Shown: positions 7,571 to 17,136, counted from the stretch's first letter. The stretch: 64,000 bases of DNA from CF-118 sp035934385 (GCA_035934385.1 DASYXY010000082.1:1-64000); one strand, 5' to 3'. Program-made: numbers and translations. Notes: generated by a model from the letters alone, not told the origin.

Positions 7571-8080
7571 CTACTCGAGCGACCTCTGCATCAACGTGAT
7601 GTCCATCCAGCGATCGAACTTGTTCGCCGCGTTGCGGATGGTGCCGACGGACTCGAAGCCAAGCTTTTCGTGAAGCTGCAGCCCCGAGCGGTTGTCGGTG
7701 GCGACCGTGGCGACGATCGTCTTGTAGCCCAATCCCTGCGCCTGCTTGATGAGCTCGCTCAGCAGCGCGCGCCCGATCCCGCGTCCGTGATGCACGGGGT
7801 CGACGTAAACGAGGTCCTCGACGACGTCGATGCCGCGCTGCTTCCAAGGGAAGAGCCGGGCCCAACCGAGGACACCGGTGTCATCGGTGGCCACGATCAG
7901 GCGGGAGCGCCGGGCGTGGGTCTCCCACCAGTCGGCCGCCTCCTCGGTGCTGAGGGGCTCCGAGTCGATCGTCGCGAAGGTCTGGTTGACGGCCCAGTTG
8001 TAGATGCCGACGATCGCGGCGACGTCCTCGTTGGTCGCCGGCCGGATCGCAAACGTCCGGCTGGCCTTGGTCTTTGCCAC
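7571..8080 (-). CDS. GNAT N-acetyltransferase, phosphinothricin-acetyltransferase-like
   Basis: A 169-residue GNAT protein. The N-terminal FAIRPATNEDVAAIVGIYN and the acetyl-CoA loop VDPVHHGRGIGRALLSELI (motif A, Q/R-x2-G-x-G/A) are clear, followed by NRSGLQLHEKLGFESVGT (motif B). This pattern matches the PAT/Pat-like group that acetylates phosphinothricin, methionine sulfoximine or similar amines; the real substrate is open. The GTG start has GGAGGC just upstream and is divergent from the aminotransferase with about 56 bp between starts. Confidence 0.85.
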   Translation of the reverse strand: MAKTKASRTFAIRPATNEDVAAIVGIYNWAVNQTFATIDSEPLSTEEAADWWETHARRSRLIVATDDTGVLGWARLFPWKQRGIDVVEDLVYVDPVHHGRGIGRALLSELIKQAQGLGYKTIVATVATDNRSGLQLHEKLGFESVGTIRNAANKFDRWMDITLMQRSLE

Positions 8081-8136
8081 GCCTCCATTGTGAGGAGACC
8101 AGTGAACCCCCTGTCGAAGTTGATATTTTCACGGGC

Positions 8137-9407
<1,271 letters not shown>

Positions 9408-9411
<4 letters not shown>

Positions 9412-10562
9412 CCGGCCGCCGCCATCATCAGGTCGCCGATCGATATCAGCAGGGCCGCCGACTGCCGGTCTTCCGCCGCCAGCACGCTGTACGACATGGC
9501 GCGCTGGTCGTCGATGACCCCGATGGTCTGGTGGGTGACCGAGCCTATGTCGGCGGTCACGTGCAGCCCGTTGAGAAACGCGGTGAACCCCGGCGTTGAT
9601 GTCTCGTCGAGAGCGTTGAGCGCCGCCGACTTCGCGGCGTCATCCGCAGCGGACGCGTACGCCATGAAGGTTTTGTCCTCGTCTCCCCAGAGCTGAGCCG
9701 CCCGAGCGCCCGCCTGGGAGCTGAAGGCCGACGCGATCGCGTTCGACAGCTCCTGGTCGTTGGCCTGCAGCGAGCTCGTCGCGGCCCCCGCCTCGGCGGT
9801 CGCCCCGCTCGATGCCGCATCGGTGGCCATGCTGAGCAGGTAGGCGTGCTCCTGCAGCGACGCGTCGAGCTGCGCGCGAGTCTTCGCGCCCTGCGCCATC
9901 ACGTCCCCGGGATATTTGTCAGGAAACTTCCAGACGATCCCTTCGGCGATGGATCCGCCCATGGCGGTCGACTTCGCGTAGGCGGCGCGGAGATCCGCAT
10001 AGAACGATGTGGGCGAGCCGGCCACAGCATCGTCGATGAACTGCTTGGTGCTGGTCACCTGGTCCAGCAGCATGCGATTCGCCGAGCTCGCCGAAATGTT
10101 CAGCGGCGTGCTCAGGCCCTCCGCCATGCGTGGCACATACGCGCTGTTCAGGTTCATCATCGCGGCGTCCGCCAGGTTCTGCTGGCGCGTCGTGACGGCG
10201 ACGATGTAGTCCACGAAGAAGCCGTTGCCCCGCGTCCATGATTCCGCGAGTCTCTGTCCGGCGGTCTCGCCGATCGCCGTGGTGAGGACGCCGCCGAGCT
10301 CGACTCCGTTGGCCGCCAGAAGATCGGCGTAGGAGCCGAACTCGCCTTTCCGCCCGGCCACGGCCGCGACCGTGAGCTTGGCCACCACGTAGGTGTGTTC
10401 TCCCATAAGCAGCGACAGGCGGGTCCTGACATCGGCCGCCGCCGAGGTGGCGCCGGGCATGCGCGCGGGCGACGATGTGGGAGAAGCGATGGTGCCTGCG
10501 CAGCCCGCGAGGCACACCACGCCGGCGGCGCATGCCGCCAGGCACCTGAGCATCCGGCCCAT
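9408..10562 (-). CDS. Lipoprotein with two copies of a helical domain, function unknown
   Basis: A 384-residue protein with a lipoprotein signal (CLAGC, Cys near residue 21). The rest is alanine-rich and helical. It holds two related segments, one beginning near LLMGEHTYVVAKLTVAAV and one near LQEHAYLLSMATDAA, each about 150 residues and ending in a conserved helix pair with SSANR/AQLWG features. No enzyme motif or cysteine pair is visible after the lipobox. The paired His/Glu/Tyr pattern (EHTY/EHAY) could bind a ligand or metal, but that is speculation. It ends convergently against the aminotransferase with overlapping stops. Confidence 0.6.
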
Positions 10563-10591
10563 CGTACTGATGGGTCTTAAGATGGGTCGCC

Positions 10592-11449
10592 TTGCCTGAG
10601 TGGCTGCTGTTCGATGGATCGAGCCTGATGTTCAGGGCGTTCTACGGCGTGCCGCAGGTGTTCAAGGCACCGAACGGTTTCCTGATCAACGCGGTGCGCG
10701 GGACGCTCGACCGCATGGCCAGCACCATCAACGACCGCAAGCCGCGACACGTCGCGCTCACCACCGACGAGGATTGGCGGCCGGGCTGGCGCGTGGAACT
10801 CATCCCCGGCTACAAAGCTCAGCGCGTCGCCGAACCGGTGCCGCCGGCGCTCATACCGCAGATCCCGGTGATCATCGCTTCGCTGACGGCGGTCGGCGTC
10901 GACGTTGTCGGGCTGGATGACTACGAGGCCGAAGACATCATCGCCTCGCTGATCCCGAAGGTCGAGAAGCCGGTCGAGATCTGGAGCGGCGACCGCGACC
11001 TCTTCAGCCAGGTCCGCGGCAAGGACGTCGTGGTGCTCTATCCGGAGAAGGCGGGCCTGGCCGTGATAGACGCCGACGAGGTCAAGAAGCGTTACGGGAT
11101 CCCGAGCACCGCCTATTCGGACTTCGCGATGCTGCGTGGCGATCCATCCGACGGGCTGCCGGGCGTGGCGGGCGTCGGACCCAAGACGGCCGCCGACCTG
11201 ATGAGGAAACACAAGTCGGTGCAGGGCATGCTCGACGCCGGCATTTTCAAGCCGCCTGACGCGGCCTACCTGGCGAACGCCCTGAAGGTCGTTCCGCCCC
11301 GCACCGACCTCGAGCTCCCGATGCCGAAGGGACGCCGCGGCAGGTACCCGGCGGAGCCGGAGGTCGTCGAGGAGATCGCCAGGCGATACGGAGTGGGTTC
11401 TTCGCTGCAGCGGCTGACGACCGCGCTCAAGGGCCTTACAAAAAACTGA
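10592..11449 (+). CDS. Stand-alone 5'-3' exonuclease (polymerase I N-domain type)
   Basis: A 285-residue protein homologous to the 5'-nuclease domain of DNA polymerase I but with no polymerase domain. LLFDGSSLMFRAFYGVP at the N terminus, the acidic cluster DYEAEDIIASL, WSGDRDLFSQV and the H3TH segment DGLPGVAGVGPKTAADLM match the FEN/Exo family. The family cleaves flaps and RNA primers. The start is TTG, only 29 bp from the divergent lipoprotein start. A separate full-length Pol I is expected elsewhere in the genome. Confidence 0.88.
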   Translation: MPEWLLFDGSSLMFRAFYGVPQVFKAPNGFLINAVRGTLDRMASTINDRKPRHVALTTDEDWRPGWRVELIPGYKAQRVAEPVPPALIPQIPVIIASLTAVGVDVVGLDDYEAEDIIASLIPKVEKPVEIWSGDRDLFSQVRGKDVVVLYPEKAGLAVIDADEVKKRYGIPSTAYSDFAMLRGDPSDGLPGVAGVGPKTAADLMRKHKSVQGMLDAGIFKPPDAAYLANALKVVPPRTDLELPMPKGRRGRYPAEPEVVEEIARRYGVGSSLQRLTTALKGLTKN

Positions 11450-11526
11450 CCGGCCGCTGCCGATGATCTGATGGCGCGCGGCCAACGTATGTCTGGTCAT
11501 GAGGCACGGCACGATGATGGGGGCCC

Positions 11527-11706
11527 ATGGAAGTAGGGTTGTGCGAGTCCTGCAGGCATTCGCGCCAGGTAAGGGGCGCGCGCGCAACCTACTGGATGTG
11601 CGAGCGCTCGCGGACCGACCCGTCCTTTCCGCGCTACCCGCGCCTGCCCATGCTCAGCTGCCGCGGATACGAGGAAAAGGCTAAGCCACCCCCTCCACGC
11701 GCATGA
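11527..11706 (+). CDS. Small zinc-ribbon-like protein, 59 aa
   Basis: A short frame encodes MEVGLCESCRHSRQV, then MCERSRTDPSFPRYPRLP and MLSCRGYEE. The C-x2-C pair plus two later cysteines and the DP-FPRYP-LP-L-C-GY pattern match a widespread small four-Cys protein that binds Zn in a ribbon; its biological role is not known to me. Its end overlaps the convergent propeller gene by about 26 bp, which may have hidden it from gene callers. About 77 bp of non-coding sequence separates it from the exonuclease gene. Confidence 0.7.
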   Translation: MEVGLCESCRHSRQVRGARATYWMCERSRTDPSFPRYPRLPMLSCRGYEEKAKPPPPRA

Positions 11707-12877
11707 GCGCAATCGGGTGGGCGATGTTCGGGTCGAACGTCGTCGACACCGATCCGTTCGCCATCGACACCTCCGCAATGGCGCCGGCGTCGTTGACCAC
11801 GTAAAGCGTTGCGCCGTCTGGACTCAGGGCCAGGCTGCGCACGGTCCAGCTGTCGAGGGCGTGGTGCCGCTGGGTCAGGGTCGCTGTGTCGAGCCACACC
11901 ACGCCGGTGGCGCCGGCGATCACGAGAGTCTTGCTGTCTGCGCTCACGACCGATCCCGCGGGCCAGACGTGCGAGGGCTCGGCGATGTGGACAGTCCGTC
12001 CAACCGAGGGGCCCCCGGCCAGGATCTCAGTGACGACGCCAAGCGCCGGGTTGGTCGCGTAGAGGTGAGTGCCGTCCGGGCTGAGGGAGAGCGACCAGTC
12101 CAGAGAGCTCTGGTCGCCATCGTCGAATCCATTGCCGGGTAGGTCGAGGCAGAAGGCGAACCCGCCGCCTAGATAAAGGGCGTGGATGAACGCGCCCGCG
12201 TGGCCTCGCGCGTACACGCTGAACAGCCACGTGCCGTCGCGTGACGCGATTCCCGTGAGCTTGAGCCCGTTCATGGCGGCAGCGCCATCGTTCTTGTCGA
12301 CGATGAAGTTCGGATCGAGCGCGCCCCCGCTCACCGAATAGGAGCGCACGTGGTAATCGGTGGTGTTGACGTACTGGATGAGGAACAGCCGGTCGCCGTC
12401 GTTGCTGACGGCATCGAACTGGAAGTAGCCCGCAAGGTCGATGCTCCGCCTCAACACCAGCGATGTTGTGTCGAACACTAAGAAGTGGGACACGGCGCCG
12501 TCGAACCGCTGAAGCACGAGCCAGCGGCCGTCCTGGGACAAACCACCCGGGATGCCAGTGCTGGTGGCCGGCGGGAGGCGATAGTCGGCGGGCAACCCCA
12601 CGCGAATGCTGGTCGCGCCGGTCGCGGGGTCGGTGTCGAAAAGGCTGCCGCCCCGGACCGTGTAGTAGTGCTTCCAGTCCGGCGAAGGCGTGCCGAGCGG
12701 CAGCTGGTCATGTGCGGCGCGAGATTTTATGTCGATGATCGCCACGATCGGCGAATCCGGGCGAGCCGCCGCCTCATAGAGCCGGTAATCAGCGCCCTGA
12801 GCCGCATTCGTGACGTGCCCGCACGCGCTCACTAGCACCATCGCCGACAAAGCCATCAGCCGCATTCGCATCGCCAT
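11681..12877 (-). CDS. Beta-propeller lipoprotein (YVTN/WD40-like)
   Basis: A 398-residue protein. The ATG chosen has AAGGAGGG eight bases upstream and begins MAMRMRLMALSAMVLVSAC, a lipoprotein signal with lipobox VSAC. The body has repeated blades with SPDGxxLY or SxDGxWL motifs (LSQDGRWLVLQ, SNDGDRLFLI, LSPDGTHLYAT, ALSPDGATLYVV), giving a six- or seven-bladed propeller exposed outside the membrane. No enzyme residues are recognisable; a binding or sensing role is likely. It follows the anti-sigma-like gene on the same strand with a 38-base gap and probably belongs to that transcription unit. Confidence 0.75.
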   Translation of the reverse strand: MAMRMRLMALSAMVLVSACGHVTNAAQGADYRLYEAAARPDSPIVAIIDIKSRAAHDQLPLGTPSPDWKHYYTVRGGSLFDTDPATGATSIRVGLPADYRLPPATSTGIPGGLSQDGRWLVLQRFDGAVSHFLVFDTTSLVLRRSIDLAGYFQFDAVSNDGDRLFLIQYVNTTDYHVRSYSVSGGALDPNFIVDKNDGAAAMNGLKLTGIASRDGTWLFSVYARGHAGAFIHALYLGGGFAFCLDLPGNGFDDGDQSSLDWSLSLSPDGTHLYATNPALGVVTEILAGGPSVGRTVHIAEPSHVWPAGSVVSADSKTLVIAGATGVVWLDTATLTQRHHALDSWTVRSLALSPDGATLYVVNDAGAIAEVSMANGSVSTTFDPNIAHPIALMRVEGVA

Positions 12878-12915
12878 CACCTCGGCCCTCCTTACACCGG
12901 CCGGCCCAGCTGGGT

Positions 12916-13689
12916 TCAGGCGAGCGTTCCGGCGATCTGCAGCGCCTGCGCCCTCGTCATGTGGCCCTCGATCCGCACGATCGTGCCCCCGTCGTCGATC
13001 ACCAGCGTGTTGGTGGCCAGGCGCAGCGTCTCGAAGCGCGGGTTGCCGGCGGCGTCGATGAAGACGAAGTTGTGCGGCTGGCCTGAGATCCACCAACCCT
13101 GGTGGCCGTTGACCGTCACCGGTTCGATCGTTGTGGCGTCGTTCAACGTCTTTTGGAAGAACTGCTCGTTCACGCTGCCGCGCGCCTCGGTGACGAGCAG
13201 TGCAACCCCCGTCTCGGTCGAGACGGGTATGCCGGGCGAGGTCGCGTACACGAGCGAGACCTCGCCGCCCGAAGCCCCGTCAGGCGGCAGCAGCAGGTAG
13301 ACCGCGTCCGGCGAGCCGAGCTGACCCGGCACGACAATGTGCCACGTCACCTGGCTCTGCGCGCCGGCCAGCGTGGTCCGGGTGCCTAGCCCGAGGTTGG
13401 ATCCCAGCGTCCCCGACGGCAGCGGCGACGGTGTGGGCAGGGCCGTGGTGTGGCTGAGCCCGATGTGCAGGTTTACCCAGTCCGCGATCGCGGTTCGCGT
13501 CGGGGCATAGGCGAGCAGCGAGGCGACGATGACAAGCACAGCCGCGGCGGCCATCGCCCATCGGGGCACGAAGAAGGCTCGCCGAGGTTCGACCGCGATC
13601 GGGCGCCCCACGGCGAGGCTTAGCCGTGGCGTATCTGGCCACGCGATTGCCCCGGCCAGCGCAGTCAGCCTGTCTTCGATCTCAGGCAC
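12916..13689 (-). CDS. Membrane anti-sigma-like protein (DUF4367 type)
   Basis: A 257-residue single-pass protein. It has a 43-residue cytoplasmic head beginning MPEIEDRLTALAGAIAWPD, a transmembrane helix (about 45-62, AMAAAAVLVIVASLLAYAP), a Pro/Ser/Thr linker, and an external domain ending in VRIEGHMTRAQALQIAGTL, which resembles DUF4367 sensor domains. The head lacks the His-x3-Cys-x2-Cys zinc motif of ZAS anti-sigma factors. Its start overlaps the sigma gene stop by 8 bp, the usual arrangement for a sigma/anti-sigma pair. Likely role: hold the sigma factor at the membrane until an envelope signal arrives. Confidence 0.72.
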   Translation of the reverse strand: MPEIEDRLTALAGAIAWPDTPRLSLAVGRPIAVEPRRAFFVPRWAMAAAAVLVIVASLLAYAPTRTAIADWVNLHIGLSHTTALPTPSPLPSGTLGSNLGLGTRTTLAGAQSQVTWHIVVPGQLGSPDAVYLLLPPDGASGGEVSLVYATSPGIPVSTETGVALLVTEARGSVNEQFFQKTLNDATTIEPVTVNGHQGWWISGQPHNFVFIDAAGNPRFETLRLATNTLVIDDGGTIVRIEGHMTRAQALQIAGTLA

Positions 13690-14245
13690 GCTGCGCCTCC
13701 TCGACCTTCTGTCGAAGCCGCTCGAGCGCGCGCGAAAGGCGCGACTTCACGGTGCCTTCCGGAATGCCAAGCGCCGCCGAGGTCTCCTCGACGGACAGCT
13801 GGAGCAGGTAGCGGCTCGTGACCACAAGCCGGTCGTCGTCGTCGAGCGCGTTCACCAGAGCCAGGAGCCGCCGCTGCTCATCCGCGGCGAGGGCCGCCGC
13901 CTCGGGGGATGGGGCCGCATCCCCCGGGCGGAAGTCCTCCGCCAGTTGAAGCTGAAGGTGCTGGCGGCGCCCCGCGGAGCGCGCCCGGTTGCGCGCCTCG
14001 TTGGCGACGATCCGGAGCAGCCATGGCCGGGGTTCGGCCCCGGTGCGGAAGGTGTGAAGAGCCCGGTAGGCCTTGAACATGCCTTCCTGCGCGGCATCCT
14101 CCGCCTCCGCGGCGGACCCGGTGATCACATAGGCGACTCGGAACGCGACCTGCTGGTATCGCTGCACGATCTCCTCAAAGGCACCCTGATCGCCGCGCTG
14201 CGCGCGAGCAACCAGTTCGGCTTCGTCCGTTGGACGGCCCTCCAT
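13682..14245 (-). CDS. ECF-type RNA polymerase sigma factor
   Basis: A 187-residue sigma-70 family protein with region 2 (ARAQRGDQGAFEEIVQRYQQ, AEDAAQEGMFKAYRAL) and region 4 (LSVEETSAALGIPEGTVKSR followed by LSRALERLRQ). It redirects RNA polymerase to a small stress regulon. The following gene encodes its probable membrane anti-sigma partner and the one after that a propeller lipoprotein, so the three form an envelope-signal unit. It is divergent from another ECF sigma gene with about 85 bp between starts, where mutual control is possible. Confidence 0.92.
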   Translation of the reverse strand: MEGRPTDEAELVARAQRGDQGAFEEIVQRYQQVAFRVAYVITGSAAEAEDAAQEGMFKAYRALHTFRTGAEPRPWLLRIVANEARNRARSAGRRQHLQLQLAEDFRPGDAAPSPEAAALAADEQRRLLALVNALDDDDRLVVTSRYLLQLSVEETSAALGIPEGTVKSRLSRALERLRQKVEEAQRA

Positions 14246-14330
14246 CGGATCGGCAGTACTACAAACCGCGACCTATCGCGGTTCCGATGGGTTGCAACTC
14301 TGACTGCCCTGTACGTGTTAAGAGAGAGTG

Positions 14331-14846
14331 ATGGAAGGCGTCGAGCACGTCTTTGAGCGCATGGTGCACGACCACCAGGATCGACTGTATGCGCTTGGCT
14401 ACGCGCTGACCGGCAACCGACACGACGCGGAAGAGGTCGCCCAGGACACGCTGCTGCGCGCCTACCGAGCTCTCGTTCGATACTCGCCGGAGCGGATCCG
14501 GGAGCTGAAACAACGCGCGTGGCTGCACCGGATCGCCGTAAACGTGGTCCGCAACCGGAACCGCCGCCCAGGTCCGCGGACGGTCGAGCTGAACGGCAGC
14601 GAGCAGGACGCCGCGCCGGGGCCGGAGGCGCGAGCGCTGCGTCGAATCGAGCTCGATGGTGTCGCGGCCGCGCTGGCGTGCCTGCCGGAGCGGTATCGCG
14701 AGGCCGTGGTGCTGCGCTGCGTCCAGGACCTGTCATACGCGGAGGCGGCGGAGGTGCTCGGGCAGCCGGTCGGCACCGTCAAATCCAACGTGCATCGAGG
14801 TTTGCGACTCCTGAGAGGTGAGAACGATGAGCGTTTCGACAGCTGA
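14331..14846 (+). CDS. ECF-type RNA polymerase sigma factor
   Basis: A 171-residue ECF sigma. Region 2 spans HVFERMVHDHQDRLYALGYA and RHDAEEVAQDTLLRAYRAL; region 4 is LSYAEAAEVLGQPVGTVKSN with VHRGLRLLRGE. An in-frame GTG three bases upstream is an alternative start. No anti-sigma gene follows; its last 20 bases overlap the start of the Ogt-Ada gene, so this sigma is probably co-expressed with alkylation repair. That pairing suggests a DNA-damage or alkylation regulon, which is inference. Confidence 0.9.
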   Translation: MEGVEHVFERMVHDHQDRLYALGYALTGNRHDAEEVAQDTLLRAYRALVRYSPERIRELKQRAWLHRIAVNVVRNRNRRPGPRTVELNGSEQDAAPGPEARALRRIELDGVAAALACLPERYREAVVLRCVQDLSYAEAAEVLGQPVGTVKSNVHRGLRLLRGENDERFDS

Positions 14847-15594
14847 TCTGAAGAGACTCGGCGAGGTGAAGGCGCCGGCTGGGATGGCCGAACGGGTGCT
14901 GGCCGGGGCCGGGCTCGCCGACGAGTACGCGCGGTTCGACACTGTCATCGGCGCGGTCTACGTCGCGTGGAACCGCAACGGCCTGTCGGCGGCGGCGCGG
15001 TCCCGCTCCGCAGACGAGTTCGAGGCATATTTCCGCGCCGAGGTGCGCCGGGCTGTGCGGCCTGGCACGCCTTCGGACGAGATGGCGCACCGCATCACCG
15101 ACGAGCTGAGCGGCAAGCGCACGCTGCGCTTCGACCTTCGCGGCCTCACCGAGTTCGAGCAGGCGGTGCTGCGCAAGGCGCGCGAGATCCCGTACGGCCA
15201 GGTGCGTCCTTACAGCTGGGTGGCGCGCGAGATCGGCCATCCGTCCGCGGTGCGCGCGGTCGGCACGGCGCTGGCGAACAATCCGATCCCGTACTTCATC
15301 CCGTGCCATCGCGTTGTGCGTGCCGACGGTGTGATCGGCAACTACGGCGGCGGCGGTCCCGAGGCGAAGAAAGCGATCCTGGCGCTGGAGGGCGTGCGCG
15401 TGCAGCAGCTCGCGGACCTCGCGCGGTCGGGCATCAGATACCAGGGCGTCAAGACGACTGGCGTCTACTGCTATCCGACCTGCCACCACGGACGGCGCGC
15501 GCTGCAGCGAAACGTCGTGTGGTTGCACGACGCTGCCGAAGCCAGAGCTGCGGGCTTCCGCCCGTGCAAGAGCTGCCGCCCCGCGGCGGCTTAG
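14827..15594 (+). CDS. O6-alkylguanine methyltransferase with C-terminal Ada zinc domain
   Basis: A 255-residue protein. An N-terminal ribonuclease-like domain (to about 95) precedes the Ogt/MGMT catalytic domain with IPYFIPCHRVVRADG (acceptor Cys in PCHR) and IPYGQVRPYSWVAREIG as the helix-turn-helix. At the C terminus it carries an Ada-type metal-binding module: TGVYCYPTC and FRPCKSCRP, supplying the four Cys ligands. In canonical Ada the zinc module is N-terminal, so the domain order is reversed. It removes alkyl groups from O6-guanine (one turnover), and the zinc Cys may accept methyl from phosphotriesters. The ATG has GAGAGG at good spacing; GTG at 14818 is an alternative. The stop overlaps the convergent hpt gene. 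Confidence 0.88.
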   Translation: MSVSTADLKRLGEVKAPAGMAERVLAGAGLADEYARFDTVIGAVYVAWNRNGLSAAARSRSADEFEAYFRAEVRRAVRPGTPSDEMAHRITDELSGKRTLRFDLRGLTEFEQAVLRKAREIPYGQVRPYSWVAREIGHPSAVRAVGTALANNPIPYFIPCHRVVRADGVIGNYGGGGPEAKKAILALEGVRVQQLADLARSGIRYQGVKTTGVYCYPTCHHGRRALQRNVVWLHDAAEARAAGFRPCKSCRPAAA

Positions 15595-16172
15595 CTCAGG
15601 GAGTAGATCGCCGGCAGCTCGCGGTACAGGCCGGCGTAGTCGAGTCCGTACCCGATCACGAAACGATCGGGGATCGTGAATCCGCGGAAGTCGATGTGCA
15701 CGTCGACGGTGCGCCTCGCCGGTCTGTCCAGCAGCGCGGCGAGTCGCAGCGACGCGGGCTTGAGCTTGCTCACGCGCTTGCTCACCGCGTCAGCTGTGCG
15801 GCCGGAGTCGACGATGTCCTCCACCAGCAGCACATGCCGGTCGACCAGCGTGCCTTCGACCATGCCGGCTAGTCGCAGCGGACGTCCCTGGCTCGATGTG
15901 CCGCCTCCATAGCTCGCTGCGCGGACGAATTCCAGTTCTGCGGGGATGGTGAGGCAGCGCATCAGGTCCGCCGCGAAAACCGTTGCGCCCTTCAGGATCA
16001 CCACGAGCACGAGCGGCCTGTCGATGCCTTTGTAGGTGGACGAGATCTCGCGCCCGAGGCGGTGCACCCGCCTGGCGATGCGACTGGACTCGATCAGCGG
16101 CGTGCCGGCGCCGCGAGGTGCAGCGGTCTTGAGATTGCCAGGCTGTTGCTCGGCAGTCAGGACCTCAGGCAT
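15591..16172 (-). CDS. hpt: Hypoxanthine(-guanine) phosphoribosyltransferase
   Basis: A 193-residue type I phosphoribosyltransferase. The PRPP loop VLLVEDIVDSGRTADAV is intact; VVILKGATVFAADLMR supplies the flexible-loop side and FVIGYGLDYAGLYRELPAI the C-terminal base-binding hood typical of Hpt. It salvages hypoxanthine and guanine with PRPP to give IMP and GMP. The N-terminal 20 residues are an unusual low-complexity tail before the family homology begins near PLIESSRIARRVHRLG. It lies six bases downstream of the metallophosphoesterase gene, so the two likely share a transcript. Confidence 0.92.
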   Translation of the reverse strand: MPEVLTAEQQPGNLKTAAPRGAGTPLIESSRIARRVHRLGREISSTYKGIDRPLVLVVILKGATVFAADLMRCLTIPAELEFVRAASYGGGTSSQGRPLRLAGMVEGTLVDRHVLLVEDIVDSGRTADAVSKRVSKLKPASLRLAALLDRPARRTVDVHIDFRGFTIPDRFVIGYGLDYAGLYRELPAIYSLS

Positions 16173-16178
16173 GCATGA

Positions 16179-16889
16179 CTAGCTTAGAAAATTCAGTGGC
16201 GCGACGGAAGCACTAATCGGCGACACGCGCGCATCTTTTCGATGTGAACGCGAGAAGGCGCCGTCGAAATTGATCGCGAGGCCTCCGTGATAGGACTCGG
16301 GTTCGTGACTGCGATGCGGCGTGTGGCCGAAAACCACACGGCGACATTGCGTCGCCTGCAGATATTCGCGTAGCCGCATCGGCTGCTGCGCGAAGACGTT
16401 CTTGGCGCTGAGGACGTCCCAGAGCTCAGCCTCGCCGTCGCCGTGCACCAGGTCGCGAACGCTCTCATTCAGCGACGCGACGGGATCGGTCTTCTTACCC
16501 AGCCAGCGCATGTAGCCGTCATGACCGCAGTGCTGCACCAGGGTGCCGTCGCGGAGTTTCATCAACGCCGGCCTGTCGCGAAGCCATGCCTGCAGCGCGT
16601 CGCCGTTCGCGATCTCCTCGAAATCGTGCCTCTGCCCCCCGATCGATATCCACCAGCCGAGCCGAGTCGGGTCGCGCAGCGCCCAGAGCAGCGCGACTTC
16701 GTGATTGCCGAGCAGGACGGTGGTGTTGGGACGGTCGCGCGCGAAACGCAGCGCGCCGACGCCGAACATTCCGTAGTCGACGAGGTCGCCGACGAAGATC
16801 GTGTGCCATTGGTCCGGCGGGTAGGGTTTCAGCGCCTGGAACAGCCGCTCGATGTCGCCGTGGACGTCACCGACGATCAGGACAGGCAG
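16179..16889 (-). CDS. Calcineurin-like metallophosphoesterase, start codon unclear
   Basis: The frame encodes the full metallophosphatase motif set: LIVGDVHGDIERLF, FVGDLVDYG, LLGNHEVALL, and C-terminal VVFGHTPHRS, which bind two metals and cleave phosphoesters. The first ATG (16769) falls inside the GDLVDYG block and would remove the GDVHG motif. Upstream, the frame runs to a stop at 16911-16913 with no ATG, GTG or TTG between; the best candidate is a CTG at 16889 with GGAGGG about 14 bases before it. Similar proteins include diadenosine tetraphosphatase and PrpE-like enzymes; the substrate is unknown. The coordinates use the CTG as a working start. Confidence 0.75.
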   Translation of the reverse strand: MPVLIVGDVHGDIERLFQALKPYPPDQWHTIFVGDLVDYGMFGVGALRFARDRPNTTVLLGNHEVALLWALRDPTRLGWWISIGGQRHDFEEIANGDALQAWLRDRPALMKLRDGTLVQHCGHDGYMRWLGKKTDPVASLNESVRDLVHGDGEAELWDVLSAKNVFAQQPMRLREYLQATQCRRVVFGHTPHRSHEPESYHGGLAINFDGAFSRSHRKDARVSPISASVAPLNFLS

Positions 16890-16922
16890 ATCGTCCGCGG
16901 CCGCCCTCCGTTATTGCGCCTG

Positions 16923-16974
16923 TTTGGCGCCAAACGTGCCCTTCGCGGGCCGCACTTCCACCCGTTTGGCGCCA
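16923..16974. repeat. Direct pair of TTTGGCGCCA palindromic boxes
   Basis: TTTGGCGCCAAA at 16923-16934 is a perfect palindrome, and GTTTGGCGCCA recurs at 16964-16974, 41 bases later. They sit between the metallophosphoesterase start and the tRNA-Trp gene, where they could be an operator for either. No family is assigned. Confidence 0.4.
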
Positions 16975-17042
16975 GTAGTGTGGAACGCGGCGCCGGTCAT
17001 GCCGCGATCGTACTGGCTGGGTAGAATTTGGCATCGGCCGAT

Positions 17043-17120
17043 AGGGGCGTAGCTCAGTCTGGTCAGAGCATCGGTCTCCAAAACCGAGGGCCGAGGGTTC
17101 GAATCCTTCCGCCCCTGCCA
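17043..17120 (+). tRNA. tRNA-Trp (anticodon CCA)
   Basis: A full cloverleaf can be drawn: acceptor AGGGGCG/CGCCCCT, D-stem GCTC/GAGC, anticodon stem TCGGT/ACCGA closing the loop CTCCAAA (anticodon CCA), T-stem GAGGG/CCTTC with loop TTCGAAT, discriminator G and encoded CCA. It decodes UGG. It lies 16 bases before tRNA-Ile, and the two are probably transcribed together. Confidence 0.95.
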
Positions 17121-17136
17121 TACATGCCGAGACCCT

